Assembly: GCA_031002005.1 (NCBI GenBank)
Contig: CM061918.1
Coordinates: 59,401,478 to 59,465,477, forward strand
Source of the DNA: Vandiemenella viatica
Taxonomy: Eukaryota; Arthropoda; Insecta; Orthoptera; Morabidae
DNA length: 64,000 nucleotides
Reading direction: 5' to 3'
Shown here: one piece after another, positions 22,107 to 32,942 of the stretch
Position numbering within the stretch: the stretch's first letter is position 1
Layout of the letters: each line of letters starts with the position of its first letter
The notes under the pieces: model-generated
Told to the model about the DNA's origin: nothing
The model's database searches: none
Seen by the model: the letters and a program-made list of their open reading frames with translations, nothing else
Position numbers and translations under genes: made by a program

Positions 22107-23132
22107 ACTAGCTGGTACCCACGACTTGGTTCGTGTTTGTAAAGAATTTGGATTGACAGCTACCGACATATAACCACCATAGTGCACGATGAGAGACTCG
22201 ATGCTATTACCACACACAAACGCCAATGATCTAAGTTATGTAGTTGTGGCAACAAAGTGACATATACGAAGACACACGTCTTTGGTCGAAATACGAAAAT
22301 ATCGTTGATCGCCCACTTTCAACCACCATATCTCCCACACTACCACAGTTAGCGAAATTCGGCCAACGTTGTTATCGACGGGTGACTCTGAGCTACTATC
22401 ACACACAAACACCAGTGATCTGCACTAGGTATTTTTGGCTGAAAAGTGATACACCATGACACATACGATTTTGGTAGAAATATGAAAGTGCCGCAGGTCG
22501 ACCACTTTCAACCACCATATCTCCCACATCCCCACAGCTATCGACATTCGGCCAACGTTGTGCAAGACAGGAAACTCCATGCTACTTCCACACACAAAGA
22601 GCAGTGATCTGTGCTAGGTAGTGGTGGCTGAAAAGTGAAATAAAGGGAAACATACGTCTATTTTTATATATACAGTTTGTTACAAAAAGGTAGGGCCAAA
22701 CTTTCAGGAAACATTCCTCACACACAAACAAAGAAAATATGTTACGTGGACATGTGCCCGGAAACGCTTACTTCCCATGTTAGAGCTCATATTGTGGACG
22801 GCTGTAATACAATACGCCATTCTCCAGGGCTGCATCAGCGCATCAGGGATTCCATGCGACGGAGGGTGGATGCATGTATCCTCGCTAACGGAAGACATTT
22901 TGAACATTTCCTGTAACAAAGTGTTTGAAGTCACGCTGGTACGTTCTGTTGCTGTGTGTTTCCATTCCATGTTTAATGTGATTTGCAGAGAAGTAATAAA
23001 ATGAGCTCTAACATGGAAAGTAAGCGTTTCCGGACACATGTCCACATAACATATTTTCTTTGTTTGTGTGTGAGGAATGTTTCCTGAAAGTTTGGCCGCA
23101 CCTTTTTGTAACACCCTGTATATAAGATTAGA
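22107..23132. repeat. Dispersed repeat with about 189-bp internal tandem units, copy 1
   Basis: Begins TAGCTGGTACCCACGACTTG and ends in a TATATA/AAGATT tail, like 56511-57283. ACCACCATATCTCCCACA recurs at about 22322 and 22511, a period close to 189 bp. It interrupts the hAT transposase frame and is itself interrupted by a MITE at 22673-23118. The class is unknown. The AT-dinucleotide tail could suggest a retroelement 3' end, but there is no coding sequence. Confidence 0.7.
22673..23118 (+). mobile_element. Tc1/mariner-type MITE with about 118-bp inverted ends
   Basis: CAGTTTGTTACAAAAAGG at the left and CCTTTTTGTAACACCCTG at the right are inverted partners, and TA dinucleotides flank both ends (22671-22672, 23119-23120). 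Pairing continues for about 118 bp. The interior keeps the C-terminal codons of a transposase (HQRIRDSMRRRVDACILANG, then HFEHFL), so this is an internal deletion derivative of an autonomous element. Confidence 0.9.
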
Positions 23133-24274
23133 AGGAACCAGTACACACAGAAAGATTGCATGAAGTAGTTGAACAAAGCTCGCTATTCGTATCAGGATCA
23201 GGAAATATTATATACATTCGTTCTATCAAAACGGCAAGAGCAACTCGTTGCCACAGATTTCCATAGTTGCTGGAAAGTTTAACCCACGTATGCAACAGTG
23301 AGCTAATAAACAAGATGTTGAGAAAGATTGAACAAGATGATATAAAGATAAATCAAAGTGAGTCGAATCTTTTAGACATAAATGAGCTAGTAAAATTCTT
23401 CAAAAAGTTTCGCGAAACAGTTGAGGTCATGTCGTTTCAAAGATACGCACAATAAATGCGAGTCTTCTGTTCCGTTCTGATATAACTGACATCCTGAATT
23501 CTGTCTTAGATGACGAATTATTGATTATGTTTCGGCTTAATCGCAACATGGTGGCAGAAATTAACAAACGATTCGCTACCACAAGAACGGTAGTAGCAGT
23601 ATCACTTTTGGATTATCGTTTTATGGGTCTGAAAGAAGCAGACGCATATTTGGAGTCAATACAAGAGACCAGTACTTCCTTTCTTGCCTTACATATCAAG
23701 GAAGTAATCACTGCCCTTAATGTGCCGGAAACAAATGAAGGTAGGGACTCTATTGCTTCCATAAACTCCAGCAATGATACTTCGTTGCTGCGAAAAACTA
23801 TCGATGTAACATTGTGTATATGCCGATAACGATTATCCAATCGATCAAGAATGTTGGAGATATTTAGCTTCATCCATTACCTAGATCCTAAAGATGGAAA
23901 TATTTTAAGTTCCTTTAACAGAAAAAAAAGAGCAAGATGCATTTCCTCGTTTTTCTGTCCTCGTCAAGGCTTTTATTTGTGTGCCTGCACAAGTAAAACG
24001 ATGAAGGAGCATTTTCTGTCACTAAGTTACTCATTTATGGGAAAAGGTCTAGGATAAGCTCAGTTCACCTAAATAAAATTATCTTCATACACGACAACTA
24101 CAAAGAGTGCAAAAATTTGAATATATAGGTGAAACGTTAGACACTTTTTCTTTTAGAGACTAAGTAATGATATATACAAAATATCATAAAATATGAAAGT
24201 CACGCCGGCGGCTGAAAATGTTCGGCGCGCCACCGCCGAGATTTTAGCAGGCGGCGCCCAGCCCTAGTGGGGAT

Positions 24275-24706
24275 ACGCGGCCGCGACACTTCATCAATTC
24301 AAAACAGAGCTCTGAAGAGAGCCCTACATCTGGACACAAGGTTTCGTACCTCAGCCCTACATGAAGCTGCAAATCTACCAATGTTGAAAGATCGGTTCCG
24401 CGAGCTTGCGAAAAATTCTTCAAACAATGTCATGTATCTAAAAATCCATTTGTTAACGTGTTTGGCAATTATCCGATAGATGTTGGGCCACATAACCGAC
24501 CACTGAAGATTTTTTAATTAAAAAAAAAAAAACCTATATGAAGACATACCAGACTAGAAGACATATAACATCTACCAACAATAGGAGGAAATGCAAAACA
24601 ACGAAACCTCCATCATACCCTGCCTGTTACAATAAGTCAGTGAAGGCGTTTGCTGCTGTTTCACTCTGTATGAACTATGATGAACTAACAGCTACCCAGC
24701 ACGACC
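24275..24706 (+). pseudogene. LINE ORF2 end and 3' region
   Basis: Continues the gene broken at 21372: SIQNRALKRALHLDTRF, then SALHEAANLPMLKDRFRELA, the usual last part of jockey/CR1-like ORF2. An A run at 24519-24532 and an AT-rich 3' region follow. The frame is shifted near 24417 compared with the left-arm copy. Confidence 0.7.
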
Positions 24707-24719
24707 AATTTAAAGATTA

Positions 24720-24950
24720 ACCGAGCGTGATGGGTGAACGGTTTACGCTCTGGCCTCGCATTCTGGAGCACGCGGGGTCGAATCACCATCCGCCATCCGT
24801 ATTTGGGTTTTCCATGGTTTCCCCTAATCACTTCACGTGAATGCCGCAATGCTTCCTTCAAAAGACCAACGCCGAATTCCTTTCCGTTCCTTGTTCCCAT
24901 TTTTTCCTGCCTCTAATGACGTGGACGTCGACGATGCATAAGTCATAAGC
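24720..24950 (+). repeat. SINE family 1 with target duplication
   Basis: AATTTAAAGATTA (24707-24719) and AATTTAAAGATAA (24951-24963) flank it. Head CCGAGCGTGATGGGTGAACG, B-box region GGGTCGAATCACC (decayed), core TTTTCCATGGTTTCCCC, tail GACGATGCATAAGTCATAAG. Confidence 0.92.
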
Positions 24951-24963
24951 AATTTAAAGATAA

Positions 24964-26675
24964 TGTTATCTGTTTCTGATGTATCGTTAATTTGGAATTG
25001 CACATTGCATTGTTTCTTTATAATTCAAAGTTTTTACCCTACAATACGGCATGGATGATGTATTGTCCACAGTTACTCGATTCAGTATCTCAGCTAATAC
25101 CCTACATATCTATATATTAATACGCTAAGCGAAAACTTATGTTACATTTATAAGAATATTGCGTGCACGGAGGAGTGTGAGATTTGGCATAGTTAAAGAT
25201 TATATGGAGAAGAAGTGAAGGAAGCTAAAATCTATATATAATATGCGTTACAAATACATTAAATAAAGTAAAATAAAACGCTCGCTCGTATACGTAGTTC
25301 GTTCAGATGGCTGGTAGATGGCGCAGCTAGCGGCCTTACGTTGTCTTCTTTGGTGAAACAAAACAGTCTAAATTAATCTCTGAACTTATATAGAAGAAAG
25401 AAGCAACATTTCGAGGGCTGGTAGATAGCGCAGCTAACGGCCAGAATATTGGGCGAACGGAGGAACTTAAAGAAATACAGAAAGCTAAAATTATATATCA
25501 TATATTTTACAAACCTTGCAATTGATATAAGCAGTCAGAGAAAATCGATTGCTTCAGTTGTAAACAAATGCGCAGTTTGTCTCTGGTTTGCGACATGGGC
25601 TGCGCAGAACGAATTTCCCGTAAACGTTTTACTCTTGGTCCAGGCAGAATTTCAACCTAACCATGATCACTATGACAAAACGAACCTATTTAGGTTGATA
25701 TGATCCCTGTACCGATAATTTTTGTGTCATTTTTACAGTGCTGCTAACATCCCATATTTCGGGGTTTTTAATTTAATTCGTGGCGACTTTTCCGGAAAAG
25801 GAGAGTGCTAAACGTGAAGAGGACACTATAAGAAACAGTTAATCCAAATTTCAACAGGTCAATAACAGTTTTTCACTGGTGGAGAATGTCCCACCCCACC
25901 CAAAAATATAATAAGCATAGTTAATACATGTTACAAACAGATTATCAAAATAAAAATTTAATTTGCGAACGTGTGTGTGCGCGTGAAATAGGATCGGAGC
26001 CAACGTTCTTACGTGAATTCCCCGCATTGAGACACTCTGTGGTCTTTGGTAAAACGAAAGACTCGGATAAAGTAGAGATATATGTTTGAAGTTATGAAAG
26101 GAATACTTTGGAAAGGAATGTAGCGGTTCTGCCAGATACTATATGGTCATTTGATTATTTAAAATGTTAAACTTTGGTTAAGTGTCTTTTGATTTTTTAA
26201 TTTTAGTAATTTCATTAGAGAGAGAGAGAGACAAGTAATATGGAATACTTATTTGAGTGAAATTCAGAATCATAATAGACCAAATTTAAATAGCGAACAC
26301 GCAAAATGACGAAATTATTTTGATAGATACATTTAAATGCGCATGTTTCATATAGCTAAAGCAGTTTTCCAGCCTTAAGTCAAAATGAATATTTTGAATT
26401 CAAAAGAACCATCGATAAATACATTTCATCATTTGCTATGGTTAGATTATAAGCTAAAATTTAGCATACAGTCACGCGTGGAGTGTATCGTTTTAATTTT
26501 ATAGGTAATGCAGAGAATTACTTGATTATTACTCTTTTATGAAATAAACTAAACAACTTAATGAATTACGGTCGAATTTCGATCGCTGGGCGATCACAAG
26601 TGTAAGTTACTACACTAAACTCGTGTAACAAATTTAGAAACATTCAACAGTTTCTACAGTAATATGTATATTTAT
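24964..26675. other. Unassigned AT-rich, no gene seen
   Basis: Mirror of 17383-19107. A GA tract lies at 26217-26232. Only an 84-codon frame (25449-25703) without a domain. Confidence 0.4.
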
Positions 26676-27090
26676 TAGGCTCAGAGTCCGAAAACGCTCA
26701 CTGAGCGAAGAAAAAGACCACAGCGCCTTCTGATTTCTTTAAAATGGCCACAACACCTTATTCTCGTTATGGCACTTGCAAAAAAGAGCCAGAACTCTCT
26801 GTGGCTAACTTAAAAAGGCCACAACGCCAAATTAGCGTTTGGTCCAGGTCGCATTCTCCACACGTGACGATTCACATTTCGGTTTTTTTCTTTTCTTTTT
26901 TTACTAACCTTTAACGCGAAGGGTAAGAAGAATCATATATATTAAATGCACCCTGAACCAATTCGTCGTGATCACAAAGAGTTAGATACTGATATTGGTA
27001 AGCCACAACGTATTGTGGCCGTTTCGAAGAAACTAGAAGGCGTTGTGGGAGTTTTTTTCGTTTAATGATCGTTTTCGGTCTTTGAGCCTA
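26676..27090. mobile_element. Foldback element, mirror copy
   Basis: TAGGCTCAGAGTCCGAAAAC at the left end pairs with GTTTTCGGTCTTTGAGCCTA at the right end. Partner of 16982-17382. Confidence 0.7.
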
Positions 27091-27119
27091 ACATATATAA
27101 ACAAATGTGTCTCATGATG

Positions 27120-27320
27120 CGTCTCTCCTGCAAATAGAATCATTACTAAATTTTAACGCTCCATCGTATTTCGTTCGCAAGGATAACGCAGAATCAAAAA
27201 ATCATTTCATGTCAGTTGCATAGTGCATCTAACATGCAATTGAAATTCACTACTAAATTTTATCGCGTCATCGTATTTTTACGCAATGATAACGCAGAAT
27301 CCAAAATCTGCACGTGCTCG
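27120..27320. repeat. Two-copy tandem duplication, mirror copy
   Basis: GATAACGCAGAATCAAAAAAT at about 27182 and GATAACGCAGAATCCAAAAT at about 27289. Same duplication as at 16755-16970. Confidence 0.65.
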
Positions 27321-27450
27321 CTACTATGTATGTAACAAAAGCGGCGTAACTCTGTGAAGGGGCAAGACTTTATCGTACGGCATGCCTAGTAGCAGATTGC
27401 TGATGGTACTCCAAGATCTCACAACTGCCTGACGAGGCTACAGTGTAGAG

Positions 27451-27748
27451 CAGGGGTGGCATGCGGCCCGCCTTAAAGATTTTACTGGCTCGCGAGATTC
27501 ATCACACTTTTACAGAATATATTTATTTTATAATGGCCAAAGTAGTGGAAACCAATGTTGGTTTTTTTTTTTTTTAGTACATTACTTGTGAATCCATATA
27601 TTCAAAACCTCACTGTCAAAATTATGAGAAAAAATTAACTTTGATTTTAAAATAATATTCTTGCGAATATATGATTTTATATGCGGCCCGCGGAGTTATG
27701 ATGCATTTCCAAAGTGGCCCGCATGATCATTCGGGTTGGCCACCCCTG
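27451..27748. mobile_element. Non-autonomous hAT-type element, short form
   Basis: Ends CAGGGGTGGC and TTGGCCACCCCTG. Octamers GTGTAGAG (27443-27450) and GTGTAGCT (27749-27756) flank it. The left end is joined directly to ATGCGGCCCGCC, removing about 690 bp present in the other arm. Confidence 0.75.
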
Positions 27749-28084
27749 GTGTAGCTGCCGATACTGAGCTGAGGAGTCTGTTTTGACGGGCTCGCTATCA
27801 GTCCGTGCTATTCCCGCCTGTCAGGCAGCCGTGAACTGGGTTAATGAAACAGCGCGCCAGTAGCAGACCACGCGTCGGTCGCCACTGTCAAAACACAACG
27901 AGACTACCAGGAACCACGAGGGACGAGCTGCTTGACAAGTAGAACATGGCGTCTGCATGTATGCTGTGTATGCCTTGGCACGTAACGGCATACCCTGGAA
28001 TGTGGGCTGCCAGAAAAAGATAAGGAACGGGAATATGGCACAAGCACTGCACCAGGGCAGTCTGCTCTGATGGGTATTGTCACC

Positions 28085-28285
28085 GAACCTGTGGATGAGC
28101 GTTAAGATATTCGGTAGGACGAGGGTTCATGTCCCCGTCCGGTCATCTTTGGTTTCGGTTTTCCAAACTTTTGCGAAATAACGCTATGCGAACGCCGGCA
28201 TGGTTACTTCAAAAATTCCATGATCGAATACCTTCCCGTTCCTTGTCAATAATCCTCTGCCAGCTCTAGGCTTGAAGGAAAAAAG
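28085..28285 (+). repeat. SINE family 1, decayed
   Basis: Mirror of 15120-15325. The head is eroded (GGGTTCATGTCCCC in the B-box position), and the core AATACCTTCCCGTTCCTTG is recognisable. Confidence 0.6.
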
Positions 28286-28289
28286 AATC

Positions 28290-28519
28290 ACGAAAATTCC
28301 ATAAACACATCCAGCCAGTGTAGCTGAGGCGCCGCACACTGAATTGGGGAGGTACAATGGAATCGGGTAAGAGCCGTCCTGACTGGTTTTTAACCAGTTT
28401 TCGCAACCATCAAGGCGAATACCGACGCGGTGGCCAATCTCTGACTGATAAACCAAACGTTTCACAAACAAAAAATACACTGATCACACACAAAATACAG
28501 TTACACATTTCGCAGACAG
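28290..28519 (-). repeat. SINE-like dispersed repeat (family 4)
   Basis: Mirror of 14895-15115, with AGCCGTCCTGACTGG and TTTCACAAACAAA. Confidence 0.5.
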
Positions 28520-29872
28520 ATGGCAACACTTGATTTCCCCCATTAGTACGTAGTACGACCTGGCAAGAAGTATAAAATGCTTGGTGTCAGCAAGGGTATG
28601 CGGTATGAGCAAGGGTATGCGGTAGTAAACCCAAAGCACCACATTTTACCATGGCGATAATGACTAAAAGTTATCAAAGCCAGCCGACCGGTAGTATTGG
28701 GAAAACGTGGAGAAGGAGAAGAAGAAGAAGAAGGAAAAGAAGAAACATACCTCTTAAACTATGAGGTTCCATTTTGGCCTTCTTTGTAACCCCCCTCCCC
28801 CCTCGTAGACTGACGTGGCTTTGACTCGACATCCCCCCCCCCCCCCCCAGTTTTCCGCGTACCACGTAGATTTCTCCCTATCAATTCCAGAAGACGTTTC
28901 TCCTAAAACAGTATCGTTAAGATTATTTCGTATATAATGAACGCAACTGATATTCGCACCATTTACTTTTATCTTCTTCTCTATCTATAACACGAAAACC
29001 AGATAAATTTGAAAAATAAAAACTCTGAAACTATGGAGCAGATTTCGATCGGTTTGTCACCGTTTTAAAGCTCAGGATCTCAATTCAGTTGTTTGGCATG
29101 TCTTATGTTTTAAAGTTAAATAACGCAGGAGAATTAAATGAAATTCTGAACGTATGATGACAAATCCCAAAGATGGAAGGATTAGATGTTGCATACTTCG
29201 CAGTAAACACACAACTGCAATGTCTCTGATCATGGCCTTTAATGAAAGCAATAAGATAACTTTACAACAATAACTACTTTGCACACTAAACAAAACTTTA
29301 AGTATTCTTTCCTTTAATTTTTAAACGCCATAGATAGCCCTAAAAACAACAGAAGCTCGAAATAGTTGGAGGTTCTGTTAAACATTTAGCTTAGGTACAT
29401 AACAAAAACTGCTTAGGTGGCGTTCATAAACTACGTGGCTCGGTCAGTCCAGAGGGAAGGGGTTCTCTGAAAAGCTGCACTAGGCTATGTGGGGGGATGG
29501 GAGGGTTCCGAGCCAAGCCACATAAGTTTCCATTCATATTATTTGTCACAGTTCAAATAGGCACAGAACACTCAACAGCATGTGAATATTTATTTCTGTC
29601 ATTTAATTATTTTCGTATGTAATTTACAATAGTAGTATGACACTGGAAAACAGTAGAAAATGTCTTCTGGAATCAATAGAGAAAAAATCTATGTGCCATG
29701 TGGGGCTGGGGGGAGGGGGGAGGGAAGGGAGTGTTTGTAGAGACAAACACCTGTCGAGCTACTTGGGGAGGCAAGGGGAGGTACAAACGAGGCCACAATA
29801 GAGCTACATGGCTTATAGACGTTTCTTAATTACTGTTTAACTGTTACAGCATATGTTTCTCCGTAGGTTTAC
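28520..29872. other. Right-arm-only segment of about 1.35 kb
   Basis: The left arm passes straight from CAGACAGATGG to ACAGAAGTAAAA here, without this segment. Its first 110 bp resemble the continuation of family 4 at 46320-46480, with a GGTATGCGGTATGAGCAAGG tandem piece. It also holds a GAA tract (28713-28742), a C run (28830-28848) and a G-rich candidate MITE (29413-29826). No target duplication is obvious, so loss from the left arm is as likely as gain here. No gene. Confidence 0.7.
29413..29826. mobile_element. Candidate MITE with purine-rich interior
   Basis: Left part GGCGTTCATAAACTACGTGG and right part CTACATGGCTTATAGACGTT are imperfect inverted partners. Both are followed inward by G-runs (GGGGGGATGGGAGGG, and GGGGGGAGGGGGGAGGG at 29709-29725). 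Resembles MITE types common in arthropods, but the ends are eroded. Confidence 0.45.
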
Positions 29873-30472
29873 AGAAGTAAAACTGCCCATGCTGATCGAC
29901 TGTAGTATCATTGTCTTCTGGGCAGTACACGTCCATCGAAGGAAGTTTTGCTGTCGTTAACTCCCTCCCGGTGGTCCCACTGAGATCATGGTCCCCCATG
30001 ACTTTCTGACGCTCAGCTATCTTCCGCATTTACAGTGGAGTCTGCTTCAATTTTACCTGCGGTCCACTGCTTCTGTTTCCATTTTCTGATCTTGTACTGT
30101 GGTTTTTCCACTTTCATAAATTTATTTTTATTGATCTGGAAATGGTTTTCAGTTTGCATTTCATAGGAAACAATGTTATTTTGGCTCAAGTCACATGACA
30201 CGAGAACGACACTTCATTACAAGGAAATCGGCGTGCAGTTACTCTCTGTACAATTTCCTGACGTAATCGCGTGCTGGAGCACGGCGGGAGAAATCTTGGC
30301 TAATATACACAGACGGAAAAAAAAAATCCCAACACCAAGAAAAAATTATTGTAGAGTAATGAAATTTGGACAATGCATTTGTCAAGTTAACATGTTTAAT
30401 TGATTAAATTTTCAAGATCACAGGTTAATTTAAGCTCAAGAAAATGCATTTCAAATGTGAAATACTGTTAAA

Positions 30473-31330
30473 TTAATAGCCGGTGTAACCTCCAGAATTT
30501 TGAATGCAAGCCTGCAAACGTGAATGCATTGTGTCATACAGGTTTCGAATGTCACTTTGTGGTATGGAGTTCCATGCTTGTTGTACTTGTGCTGTCAATA
30601 CTGGGACGGTCAGTGCTGGCTGTGGATGATGCTGGAGTTGTCGTCCAATGATATCCCATACGTGTTCAATTGGAGACAGATCTGGTGATCTCGCAGGCCA
30701 AGGTAACATGTCGACACTCTGTAGAGCACGTTGCGAGACAACAGCGGTATGAGGGCGAGCGTTATCCTGTTGAAAAACTCCCCCTTGAATGCTGTTCATG
30801 AATGGCAGCACTACAGGTTGAATTACCAGACTGACGTACAAATTTGCAGTCAGTGTGTTTGGTATAACCACAAGAGTGCTCCTGCTGTCATAGGAAATTG
30901 CTCCCCAGACCATGACTCCAGCCCTGTAGCGTGCATTCCACTGACTACAAGCCATCGCCGTTTGCGACTCCAGTGGTGTCAAGCCAGAGCTCATTGGAGG
31001 ACGGAGTGGAGATCTGTTGTGTTTTCTGATGAAAGCAGGTTCTGCCTTGGTGCCAGTGATGGCCGAGTGTTGGTCAGAAGGAGGCCAGGGGAACGCCTGC
31101 AACCAAACTGTCTGCGGCCTAGACACACTGGACCTACACCTGGAGTCATGGTCTGGGGAGCAATTTCCTATGACAGCAGGAGCACTCTTGTGGTTATACC
31201 AAACACACTGACTGCAAATTTGTACGTCAGTCTGGTAATTCAACCTGTAGTGCTGCCATTCATGAACAGCATTCAAGGGGGAGTTTTTCAACAGGATAAC
31301 GCTCGCCCTCATACCGCTGTTGTCTCGCAA
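30473..31330 (-). pseudogene. Tc1-like transposase C-terminal half, minus copy
   Basis: The last about 150 codons (30473-30921) read GVMVWGAISYDSRSTLVV, then FQQDNARPHTAV with the second catalytic aspartate, SPDLSPIEHVWD with the final glutamate, and GGYTGY at the end. The codons before this are antisense to the loop and to the other arm and are not transposase. The helix-turn-helix region and first catalytic aspartate are absent, so the frame is open but cannot encode a working enzyme. Confidence 0.85.
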
Positions 31331-31588
31331 CGTGCTCTACAGAGTGTCGACATGTTACCTTGGCCTGCGAGATCACCAGATCTGTCTCCAATTGAACACG
31401 TATGGGATATCATTGGACGACAACTCCAGCATCATCCACAGCCAGCACTGACCGTCCCAGTATTGACAGCACAAGTACAACAAGCATGGAACTCCATACC
31501 ACAAAGTGACATTCGAAACCTGTATGACACAATGCATTCACGTTTGCAGGATTGCATTCAAAATTCTGGAGGTTACACCGGCTATTAA
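30731..31588 (+). pseudogene. Tc1-like transposase catalytic core, plus copy
   Basis: From about codon 65 the frame matches a Tc1-group catalytic domain: SHRRLRLQWCQARAHWR, EWRSVVFSDESRF with the first aspartate, GVMVWGAISY, QQDNARPH with the second aspartate, and SPDLSPIEHVWD with the glutamate. By my count 32 residues separate the last two catalytic residues. The N-terminal DNA-binding domain (about 120 residues in intact relatives) is missing; the first about 63 codons are antisense of the other arm. The frame is fully open, suggesting a recent origin. Full-length relatives are about 340 residues. Confidence 0.88.
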
Positions 31589-31752
31589 TTTAACAGTATT
31601 TCACATTTGAAATGCATTTTCTTGAGCTTAAATTAACCTGTGATCTTGAAAATTTAATCAATTAAACATGTTAACTTGACAAATGCATTGTCCAAATTTC
31701 ATTACTCTACAATAATTTTTTCTTGGTGTTGGGATTTTTTTTTCCGTCTGTG

Positions 31753-32221
31753 TACTTGTTCCTTTCGAGTTTTCTCTGTCGAACACCATTTACTCGGTTG
31801 TCGCCCATTCAATGAATTCTTCTTCTTACGAACACCTTGTCCTCCTTGGGAACGTCTGGGAAGATGAACACGATGGTTTCCCACTGCTTTCTCCCTGCTG
31901 ATTGTGTTCATAAGTGTTATTGTAAATGTAAGTGACTCAGATTATGTGTTTTTTTCAGTGTGGTATTGCGTTGTAGATGATTAATAAATAAATATGAAGC
32001 ATGGTGCCTCACTATTCAGGCCTACTGTTGTGAAAGACACAAAGGGCCACCAGGCTTAAAGTCACCATCCGGTGGAGGAATCACCATCAGCGTTTCCTAT
32101 GCCCTCACTTCATACGCACTGAGGAATTTCTCAGGAATTTGAGGCACAATTTGAGAATTATGAATTGTGCACCACCACCTCTTCTACCTTGCCGGCCAAG
32201 TCTTGATAATCAAAATTACTT
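31753..32221. other. Unassigned arm sequence
   Basis: Mirror of about 14000-14420. No gene seen; frames short and not conserved. Confidence 0.4.
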
Positions 32222-32225
32222 CCGC

Positions 32226-32938
32226 TGTCGCGGTAGCTGATTTTTGTATAGATTTTAGTATAGAGTTTAGCGGTAATGAAGGCGGAGTGCTTCCAAGCCA
32301 ACGCAGTAGTGTGCAGTTTACACCGCTCATATACGACACCAGGCTCAAGGCCGCTGATCTTGCGGTCCGTACTGTGGGAAACTCAGCCAACACGGCTAGT
32401 ACACGAGGCTTACACACTATGAGCACGTGAACCACACGCGTGTTCATAGTGACAAACAGCCAATGAGAGGAAGGCTTTCCCCACCTTCCGGAATCGAGGG
32501 CGCCTCTTTGCGCGCACGATTCGCCCCAGTCCGTGATGTGAAATTTCGTGGGGCAGACCTGTTACCATCCAATTAGGCCATTTTAGGCATTTCTCCTATC
32601 ATTCTCCCTCTGCTGGCTTGGAATGCATACTGCATTATATCGGATCCTATGGTCCATTATTCCAATATCGGGAAACACCGATTTCATGTACCAGCAACTT
32701 GTAACTGTACCACACAGCCGCTTTCACAATAAACCAAGTAGCCACAACTCTTCATATCATTTCAAGGAGCCCCTACATCCTGATTTTATGCAAATTAAGT
32801 CTCTGTGCATGTATTTTTTCCTAGCCGGGAGCTTACAGATGCCGACTGGAAACCCGAAGTACCTCAGCCGACAGTAAGTAGACGCTAGGACGGACCCACA
32901 GTGGGTAAGTTCGACTCTCGCTCGGTCAACACGCGACA
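32226..32938. mobile_element. Probable solo LTR of an LTR retrotransposon
   Basis: Starts TGTCGCG and ends CGCGACA, the short inverted TG...CA termini of LTRs, and is flanked by CCGC at 32222-32225 and 32939-32942. The left arm holds the matching uninterrupted site (ACTTCCACTACCAGG on its minus strand). AATAAA at 32728-32733 could serve as polyadenylation signal on the plus strand, and TTATATC near 32634 as a TATA box. No internal retroviral-type coding region is present, as expected after LTR-LTR recombination. Family not assigned. Confidence 0.72.
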
Positions 32939-32942
32939 CCGC

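Larger units (their letters stand above)
21598..23830 (+). pseudogene. hAT transposase relic
   Basis: Frame 21622-21930 contains KKILAVTDAGENVRRAVS, resembling the hAT segment with the second catalytic aspartate (VTDNAxNxxxA). HHLCLGHGLNNLV follows, with the conserved C-x2-H pattern. After a stop the frame goes on past 21930 (RIPEIETLVKRIQEY-like). It is then interrupted by foreign sequence and resumes at about 23267 with LVKFFKKFRETVEVMS and 23521-23829 with INKRFA, VSLLDYRFMGLKEADAYLES. The last matches the LLDPRFKxL motif before the C-terminal dimerisation domain, which is not evident. hAT transposases cut and paste DNA as dimers; this one has stops and shifts and cannot be active. An N-terminal BED finger is not seen. 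Confidence 0.75.
21373..24266 (+). mobile_element. hAT transposon, 2.9 kb, decayed and interrupted
   Basis: Ends TAGAGGTGGGC and (inverted) GCCCAGCCCTA pair at 9 of 11 bases and are bounded by an 8-bp duplication. Both ends carry GC-rich subterminal zones with GCC/CGG repeats, strongest at 21413-21450. The interior encodes a broken hAT transposase on the plus strand and is split by a dispersed tandem repeat (22107-23132). The element sits inside the LINE reverse-transcriptase gene. Confidence 0.85.
30308..31752. mobile_element. Palindromic (snap-back) Tc1-like element
   Basis: CACAGACGG and CCGTCTGTG bound the element, with TA on both sides (30306-30307, 31753-31754). Arms 30308-30921 and 31140-31752 are inverted copies about 614 bp long. 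I find one substitution and one difference in a homopolymer between them. A 218-bp loop is unique. Each arm carries the same terminal part of a Tc1 transposase pointing outward. The left arm of the giant repeat has the empty site near 14420 with one base difference. Confidence 0.93.

Noticed and set aside
22677..23114. Pairs of frames on both strands starting with MLQKG
   Set aside because: Inverted ends of a MITE read in both directions; only the HQRIRDSMRRR piece is a real transposase remnant.
30473..31588. Two separate transposase genes on opposite strands
   Set aside because: They are the two arms of one palindromic element, and each lacks the DNA-binding half.
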